DNA of 64,000 bases from Pseudomonas lalucatii. Lineage in GTDB: Bacteria > Pseudomonadota > Gammaproteobacteria > Pseudomonadales > Pseudomonadaceae. Positions 26,501 to 35,500 of the stretch are shown here, piece after piece (positions within the stretch are counted from its first letter, which is position 1; every line of letters begins with the position of its first letter). The notes under the pieces are model-generated. The model ran no database searches. It worked only from the letters and a program-made list of their open reading frames with translations, and was not told where the DNA came from. Location of the stretch: NCBI RefSeq assembly GCF_018398425.1, contig NZ_JADPMV010000001.1, forward strand, positions 1,364,001 to 1,428,000, written 5' to 3'. Position numbers and translations under genes: made by a program.

Positions 26501-29500
26501 GGCCTGACCTTCACCCTGGCCAACGGTGAAACCCTGAGCATCGCCGCCGGCGCCACCAGTGGCAGCAGCGCCCCGGTCACCGTGGCCGATGACGCCCTGG
26601 TCGGCGGTCAGCCGGCCGTCGTCAACAGCATCGCCAGCGTCACCGGCGGCAACGTCTTCGAGAGCCTGGTCAACGCCGGCAACACGTCCGTGACCGTCAC
26701 CGACGAGCCGGGCACGCCGGGCAACCCGGGCAGCCCGAATGAAGGTGATCCGATCACCCTCAGCATCGCCGGCAAGGAAAACAGCTACAGCGAAGCCCAG
26801 CAGCCGGTCTTCGTGGTCAGCATCAGCCAGGCCCAGGCCAGCGACGTGCTGGTCACCCTGAGCAATGGCGACACCGTCACCATCCTCGCCAATCAGACGT
26901 CGGCCGAGTACAGCGCCGCCGCGCAGGGCGATGATGTGCTGGTCGATGCCGGCACCCTGACCCTCGGCGTAGCCAACGCCACCGTCAACGGCGCCGCCTT
27001 CGAGAACCTGACCCTGGGCAGCGCTGCCAGCGTCGCCATCAGCGACACCTCCGACACCGTCACCGCGACCCTGACCAGCAACGTCGACACCGTCGCCGAA
27101 GGCGGCCAGATCGTCTACACCGTGACCCTGTCCACCACCAGCGGCCTGCCGGTCACCGGCCACAGCGGCCTGACCTTCACCCTGGCCAACGGTGAAACCG
27201 TGAGCATCGCCGCCGGCGCCACCAGCGGCAGCAGCGCCCCGGTCACCGTGGCCGATGACGCCCTGGTCGGCGGCCAGCCGGCCGTCGTCAACAGCATCGC
27301 CAGCGTCACCGGCGGCAACGTCTTCGAGAACCTGGTCAACGCCGGCAACACGTCCGTGACCGTCACCGACGAGCCGGGCACGCCGGGCAACCCGGGCACC
27401 CCCGGCAGCCCGAATGAAGGTGATCCGATCACCCTCAGCATCGCCGGCAAGGAAAACAGCTACAGCGAAGCCCAGCAGCCGGTCTTCGTGATCAGCATCA
27501 GCCAGGCCCAGGCCAGCGACGTGCTGGTCACCCTGAGCAATGGCGACACCGTCACCATCCTCGCCAATCAGACGTCGGCCGAGTACAGCGCCGCCGCGCA
27601 GGGCGATGATGTGCTGGTCGATGCCGGCACCCTGACCCTCGGCGTCACCAACGCCACCGTCAACGGCGCCGCCTTCGAGAACCTGACCCTGGGCAGCGCT
27701 GCCAGCGTCGCCATCAGCGACACCCCCGACACCGTCACCGCGACCCTGACCAGCAACGTCGACACCGTCGCCGAAGGCGGCCAGATCGTCTACACCGTGA
27801 CCCTGTCCACCACCAGCGGCCTGCCGGTCACCGGCCACAGCGGCCTGACCTTCACCCTGGCCAACGGTGAAACCCTGAGCATCGCCGCCGGCGCCACCAG
27901 CGGCAGCAGCGCCCCGGTCACCGTGGCCGATGACGCCCTGGTCGGCGGCCAGCCGGCCGTCGTCAACAGCATCGCCAGCGTCACCGGCGGCAACGTCTTC
28001 GAGAACCTGGTCAACGCCGGCAACACGTCCGTGACCGTCACCGACGAGCCGGGCACGCCGGGCAACCCGGGCACCCCCGGCAGCCCGAATGAAGGTGATC
28101 CGATCACCCTCAGCATCGCCGGCAAGGAAAGCAGCTACAGCGAAGCCCAGCAGCCGGTCTTCGTGATCAGCATCAGCCAGGCCCAGGCCAGCGACGTGCT
28201 GGTCACCCTGAGCAATGGCGACACCGTCACCATCCTCGCCAATCAGACGTCGGCCGAGTACAGCGCCGCCGCGCAGGGCGATGATGTGCTGGTCGATGCC
28301 GGCACCCTGACCCTCGGCGTCACCAACGCCACCGTCAACGGCGCCGCCTTCGAGAACCTGACCCTGGGCAGCGCTGCCAGCGTCGCCATCAGCGACACAT
28401 CCGACACCGTCACCGCGACCCTGACCAGCAACGTCGACACCGTCGCCGAAGGCGGCCAGATCGTCTACACCGTGACCCTGTCCACCACCAGCGGCCTGCC
28501 GGTCACCGGCCACAGCGGCCTGACCTTCACCCTGGCCAACGGTGAAACCCTGAGCATCGCCGCCGGCGCCACCAGCGGCAGCAGCGCCCCGGTCACCGTG
28601 GCCGATGACGCCCTGGTCGGCGGCCAGCCGGCCGTCGTCAACAGCATCGCCAGCGTCACCGGCGGCAACGTCTTCGAGAACCTGGTCAACGCCGGCAACA
28701 CGTCCGTGACCGTCACCGACGAGCCGGGCACGCCGGGCAACCCGGGCACCCCCGGCAGCCCGAATGAAGGTGATCCGATCACCCTCAGCATCGCCGGCAA
28801 GGAAAGCAGCTACAGCGAAGCCCAGCAGCCGGTCTTCGTGATCAGCATCAGCCAGGCCCAGGCCAGCGACGTGCTGGTCACCCTGAGCAATGGCGACACC
28901 GTCACCATCCTCGCCAATCAGACGTCGGCCGAGTACAGCGCCGCCGCGCAGGGCGATGATGTGCTGGTCGATGCCGGCACCCTGACCCTCGGCGTCACCA
29001 ACGCCACCGTCAACGGCGCCGCCTTCGAGAACCTGACCCTGGGCAGCGCTGCCAGCGTCGCCATCAGCGACACATCCGACACCGTCACCGCGACCCTGAC
29101 CAGCAACGTCGACACCGTCGCCGAAGGCGGCCAGATCGTCTACACCGTGACCCTGTCCACCACCAGCGGCCTGCCGGTCACCGGCCACAGCGGCCTGACC
29201 TTCACCCTGGCCAACGGTGAAACCGTGAGCATCGCCGCCGGCGCCACCAGCGGCAGCAGCGCCCCGGTCACCGTGGCCGATGACGCCCTGGTCGGCGGCC
29301 AGCCGGCCGTCGTCAACAGCATCGCCAGCGTCACCGGCGGCAACGTCTTCGAGAACCTGGTCAACGCCGGCAACACGTCCGTGACCGTCACCGACGAGCC
29401 GGGCACGCCGGGCAACCCGGGCACCCCCGGCAGCCCGAATGAAGGTGATCCGATCACCCTCAGCATCGCCGGCAAGGAAAGCAGCTACAGCGAAGCCCAG

Positions 29501-32500
29501 CAGCCGGTCTTCGTGATCAGCATCAGCCAGGCCCAGGCCAGCGACGTGCTGGTCACCCTGAGCAATGGCGACACCGTCACCATCCTCGCCAATCAGACGT
29601 CGGCCGAGTACAGCGCCGCCGCGCAAGGCGATGATGTGCTGGTCGATGCCGGCACCCTGACCCTCGGCGTAGCCAACGCCACCGTCAACGGCGCCGCCTT
29701 CGAGAACCTGACCCTGGGCAGCGCTGCCAGCGTCGCCATCAGCGACACCCCCGACACCGTCACCGCGACCCTGACCAGCAACGTCGACACCGTCGCCGAA
29801 GGCGGCCAGATCGTCTACACCGTGACCCTGTCCACCACCAGCGGCCTGCCGGTCACCGGCCACAGCGGCCTGACCTTCACCCTGGCCAACGGTGAAACCG
29901 TGAGCATCGCCGCCGGCGCCACCAGCGGCAGCAGCGCCCCGGTCACCGTGGCCGATGACGCCCTGGTCGGCGGCCAGCCGGCCGTCGTCAACAGCATCGC
30001 CAGCGTCACCGGCGGCAACGTCTTCGAGAACCTGGTCAACGCCGGCAACACGTCCGTGACCGTCACCGACGAGCCGGGCACGCCGGGCAACCCGGGCACC
30101 CCCGGCAGCCCGAATGAAGGTGATCCGATCACCCTCAGCATCGCCGGCAAGGAAAACAGCTACAGCGAAGCCCAGCAGCCGGTCTTCGTGATCAGCATCA
30201 GCCAGGCCCAGGCCAGCGACGTGCTGGTCACCCTGAGCAATGGCGACACCGTCACCATCCTCGCCAATCAGACGTCGGCCGAGTACAGCGCCGCCGCGCA
30301 GGGCGATGATGTGCTGGTCGATGCCGGCACCCTGACCCTCGGCGTCACCAACGCCACCGTCAACGGCGCCGCCTTCGAGAACCTGACCCTGGGCAGCGCT
30401 GCCAGCGTCGCCATCAGCGACACCCCCGACACCGTCACCGCGACCCTGACCAGCAACGTCGACACCGTCGCCGAAGGCGGCCAGATCGTCTACACCGTGA
30501 CCCTGTCCACCACCAGCGGCCTGCCGGTCACCGGCCACAGCGGCCTGACCTTCACCCTGGCCAACGGTGAAACCCTGAGCATCGCCGCCGGCGCCACCAG
30601 CGGCAGCAGCGCCCCGGTCACCGTGGCCGATGACGCCCTGGTCGGCGGCCAGCCGGCCGTCGTCAACAGCATCGCCAGCGTCACCGGCGGCAACGTCTTC
30701 GAGAACCTGGTCAACGCCGGCAACACGTCCGTGACCGTCACCGACGAGCCGGGCACGCCGGGCAACCCGGGCACCCCCGGCAGCCCGAATGAAGGTGATC
30801 CGATCACCCTCAGCATCGCCGGCAAGGAAAACAGCTACAGCGAAGCCCAGCAGCCGGTCTTCGTGATCAGCATCAGCCAGGCCCAGGCCAGCGACGTGCT
30901 GGTCACCCTGAGCAATGGCGACACCGTCACCATCCTCGCCAATCAGACGTCGGCCGAGTACAGCGCCGCCGCGCAGGGCGATGATGTGCTGGTCGATGCC
31001 GGCACCCTGACCCTCGGCGTCACCAACGCCACCGTCAACGGCGCCGCCTTCGAGAACCTGACCCTGGGCAGCGCTGCCAGCGTCGCCATCAGCGACACAT
31101 CCGACACCGTCACCGCGACCCTGACCAGCAACGTCGACACCGTCGCCGAAGGCGGCCAGATCGTCTACACCGTGACCCTGTCCACCACCAGCGGCCTGCC
31201 GGTCACCGGCCACAGCGGCCTGACCTTCACCCTGGCCAACGGTGAAACCGTGAGCATCGCCGCCGGCGCCACCAGCGGCAGCAGCGCCCCGGTCACCGTG
31301 GCCGATGACGCCCTGGTCGGCGGCCAGCCGGCCGTCGTCAACAGCATCGCCAGCGTCACCGGCGGCAACGTCTTCGAGAACCTGGTCAACGCCGGCAACA
31401 CGTCCGTGACCGTCACCGACGAGCCGGGCACGCCGGGCAACCCGGGCACCCCCGGCAGCCCGAATGAAGGTGATCCGATCACCCTCAGCATCGCCGGCAA
31501 GGAAAACAGCTACAGCGAAGCCCAGCAGCCGGTCTTCGTGATCAGCATCAGCCAGGCCCAGGCCAGCGACGTGCTGGTCACCCTGAGCAATGGCGACACC
31601 GTCACCATCCTCGCCAATCAGACGTCGGCCGAGTACAGCGCCGCCGCGCAGGGCGATGATGTGCTGGTCGATGCCGGCACCCTGACCCTCGGCGTAGCCA
31701 ACGCCACCGTCAACGGCGCCGCCTTCGAGAACCTGACCCTGGGCAGCGCTGCCAGCGTCGCCATCAGCGACACCTCCGACACCGTCACCGCGACCCTGAC
31801 CAGCAACGTCGACACCGTCGCCGAAGGCGGCCAGATCGTCTACACCGTGACCCTGTCCACCACCAGCGGCCTGCCGGTCACCGGCCACAGCGGCCTGACC
31901 TTCACCCTGGCCAACGGTGAAACCGTGAGCATCGCCGCCGGCGCCACCAGCGGCAGCAGCGCCCCGGTCACCGTGGCCGATGACGCCCTGGTCGGCGGCC
32001 AGCCGGCCGTCGTCAACAGCATCGCCAGCGTCACCGGCGGCAACGTCTTCGAGAACCTGGTCAACGCCGGCAACACGTCCGTGACCGTCACCGACGAGCC
32101 GGGCACGCCGGGCAACCCGGGCACCCCCGGCAGCCCGAATGAAGGTGATCCGATCACCCTCAGCATCGCCGGCAAGGAAAACAGCTACAGCGAAGCCCAG
32201 CAGCCGGTCTTCGTGATCAGCATCAGCCAGGCCCAGGCCAGCGACGTGCTGGTCACCCTGAGCAATGGCGACACCGTCACCATCCTCGCCAATCAGACGT
32301 CGGCCGAGTACAGCGCCGCCGCGCAGGGCGATGATGTGCTGGTCGATGCCGGCACCCTGACCCTCGGCGTCACCAACGCCACCGTCAACGGCGCCGCCTT
32401 CGAGAACCTGACCCTGGGCAGCGCTGCCAGCGTCGCCATCAGCGACACCTCCGACACCGTCACCGCGACCCTGACCAGCAACGTCGACACCGTCGCCGAA

Positions 32501-35500
32501 GGCGGCCAGATCGTCTACACCGTGACCCTGTCCACCACCAGCGGCCTGCCGGTCACCGGCCACAGCGGCCTGACCTTCACCCTGGCCAACGGTGAAACCG
32601 TGAGCATCGCCGCCGGCGCCACCAGCGGCAGCAGCGCCCCGGTCACCGTGGCCGATGACGCCCTGGTCGGCGGCCAGCCGGCCGTCGTCAACAGCATCGC
32701 CAGCGTCACCGGCGGCAACGTCTTCGAGAACCTGGTCAACGCCGGCAACACGTCCGTGACCGTCACCGACGAGCCGGGCACGCCGGGCAACCCGGGCACC
32801 CCCGGCAGCCCGAATGAAGGTGATCCGATCACCCTCAGCATCGCCGGCAAGGAAAACAGCTACAGCGAAGCCCAGCAGCCGGTCTTCGTGATCAGCATCA
32901 GCCAGGCCCAGGCCAGCGACGTGCTGGTCACCCTGAGCAATGGCGACACCGTCACCATCCTCGCCAATCAGACGTCGGCCGAGTACAGCGCCGCCGCGCA
33001 GGGCGATGATGTGCTGGTCGATGCCGGCACCCTGACCCTCGGCGTCACCAACGCCACCGTCAACGGCGCCGCCTTCGAGAACCTGACCCTGGGCAGCGCT
33101 GCCAGCGTCGCCATCAGCGACACCCCCGACACCGTCACCGCGACCCTGACCAGCAACGTCGACACCGTCGCCGAAGGCGGCCAGATCGTCTACACCGTGA
33201 CCCTGTCCACCACCAGCGGCCTGCCGGTCACCGGCCACAGCGGCCTGACCTTCACCCTGGCCAACGGTGAAACCGTGAGCATCGCCGCCGGCGCCACCAG
33301 CGGCAGCAGCGCCCCGGTCACCGTGGCCGATGACGCCCTGGTCGGCGGCCAGCCGGCCGTCGTCAACAGCATCGCCAGCGTCACCGGCGGCAACGTCTTC
33401 GAGAACCTGGTCAACGCCGGCAACACGTCCGTGACCGTCACCGACGAGCCGGGCACGCCGGGCAACCCGGGCACCCCCGGCAGCCCGAATGAAGGTGATC
33501 CGATCACCCTCAGCATCGCCGGCAAGGAAAACAGCTACAGCGAAGCCCAGCAGCCGGTCTTCGTGATCAGCATCAGCCAGGCCCAGGCCAGCGACGTGCT
33601 GGTCACCCTGAGCAATGGCGACACCGTCACCATCCTCGCCAATCAGACGTCGGCCGAGTACAGCGCCGCCGCGCAGGGCGATGATGTGCTGGTCGATGCC
33701 GGCACCCTGACCCTCGGCGTCACCAACGCCACCGTCAACGGCGCCGCCTTCGAGAACCTGACCCTGGGCAGCGCTGCCAGCGTCGCCATCAGCGACACCT
33801 CCGACACCGTCACCGCGACCCTGACCAGCAACGTCGACACCGTCGCCGAAGGCGGCCAGATCGTCTACACCGTGACCCTGTCCACCACCAGCGGCCTGCC
33901 GGTCACCGGCCACAGCGGCCTGACCTTCACCCTGGCCAACGGTGAAACCGTGAGCATCGCCGCCGGCGCCACCAGCGGCAGCAGCGCCCCGGTCACCGTG
34001 GCCGATGACGCCCTGGTCGGCGGTCAGCCGGCCGTCGTCAACAGCATCGCCAGCGTCACCGGCGGCAACGTCTTCGAGAACCTGGTCAACGCCGGCAACA
34101 CGTCCGTGACCGTCACCGACGAGCCGAATCCCGGCATCGAAGACACCGTCTATGCCCACATCAGCGTTAATGCTGCCAGCGTCGCCGAAGGTGGCAGCCT
34201 GATCTACACCGTCAGCCTCAAAGATGCCGCCGGTAACCTGGTGAGCGTACCGCTCGACAAGGAGGTTGTCGTTGCTCTCACCTGGAGCGGCGCCGCCAGC
34301 GGCGGTGCCGACACCAGCGCTCTGCCGGCCAGCGTCACCGTCGCGGGTGGTAATAGTGAGAAAACTTTCACCGTCACCGCGACGGACGATACGTTGGTCG
34401 AAAGTACCGAGGCCCTGGTAGCCAGCATTAACATGGTCAGTGCAGTCGGTGTGTTCGAGGCAACGGCGATCAGCCAGACAGAGGGTACGGCGACCAGCGC
34501 TATCACCGACAACGACATCGACGATGATAACGAGTCCCGGAGCACGCTCGAAGACACGCCACTTAACGGCAACGTGCTTGACAACGCCACCACAGCTGTC
34601 GGCACTGCCACGGTAACCGGGTTCTCGGTGACGGGGGACTCGGCCTCATACAGCGCCGGTCAAACTGCGACGATCAACGGCGTGGGCACGCTCACGATCG
34701 CCGCGAACGGTACTTACAGCTTTGTGCCGGCCCATGACTACAGCGGCCCGGTACCTAGCGTCACCTATACCGTGACCAACGGTGTGAGTTCCGACACGTC
34801 CACTCTCGGCATCACCGTTACCCCCGTTGCCGATGCACCTATCGTCACCATCGATGTCGGTGCCGCCAGCGCCAGCACCACCACCATCACCAGCGCGAAC
34901 GCGGCAGCCAGCGGCCAAGGCTACACCGTTCAGGCGTTCAATCCCGATGGCACTGCGGGGGTGATTTCCAGCAATAGCAGCCCTGTTGGTTTCGGCGTCG
35001 TCGGTGCGGCATCCGGCGCCAACAGTGAGCTTGGCTACTCCGGCGGCCAATCGGAGCGACTCACTGTGACGTTCGATGCGCCGGTAGCGAGCGCGACTGT
35101 TCGCTTCGCCTGGCTGCATACCGGCGAAAGAGCGACCTATAACCTCTTCGACAGCGCCGGCAATCTGATCGGTAGCAATACGATCGCCGGGATAACCGAC
35201 TCCGTCGATCCAGCCATCACCCTGACCAGTAGCACCGGTGCCGCGATCAGCCGTATCGAGTTCACCGCACCGCGCGCAGGGGATGACTATCTGATCAACT
35301 CGATCGAGTTTGCCTCCAGCACTAGCTATCCACTCACAATCACGGCCACACCGAGCGACATCGACTACTCCGAATCCATTGCCAGCATCACGGTCGCGGT
35401 TCCCGCCGGCGCCACCCTGTCCGCCGGATCGGCCAATGGCGACGGCACCTGGACGCTGCCCCTTACCAGTTCGGGCAGCTATTCCATAACAATTGATCCG

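Noticed and set aside
23534..34159. A 3541-residue open frame on the minus strand, antisense to the adhesin
   Set aside because: It is a by-product of the GC-rich, nearly identical repeats: lack of stops in one unit is copied 15 times. It has no ribosome site or domain, and its Gly/Ala/Asp-rich content reflects reverse-complemented adhesin codons.
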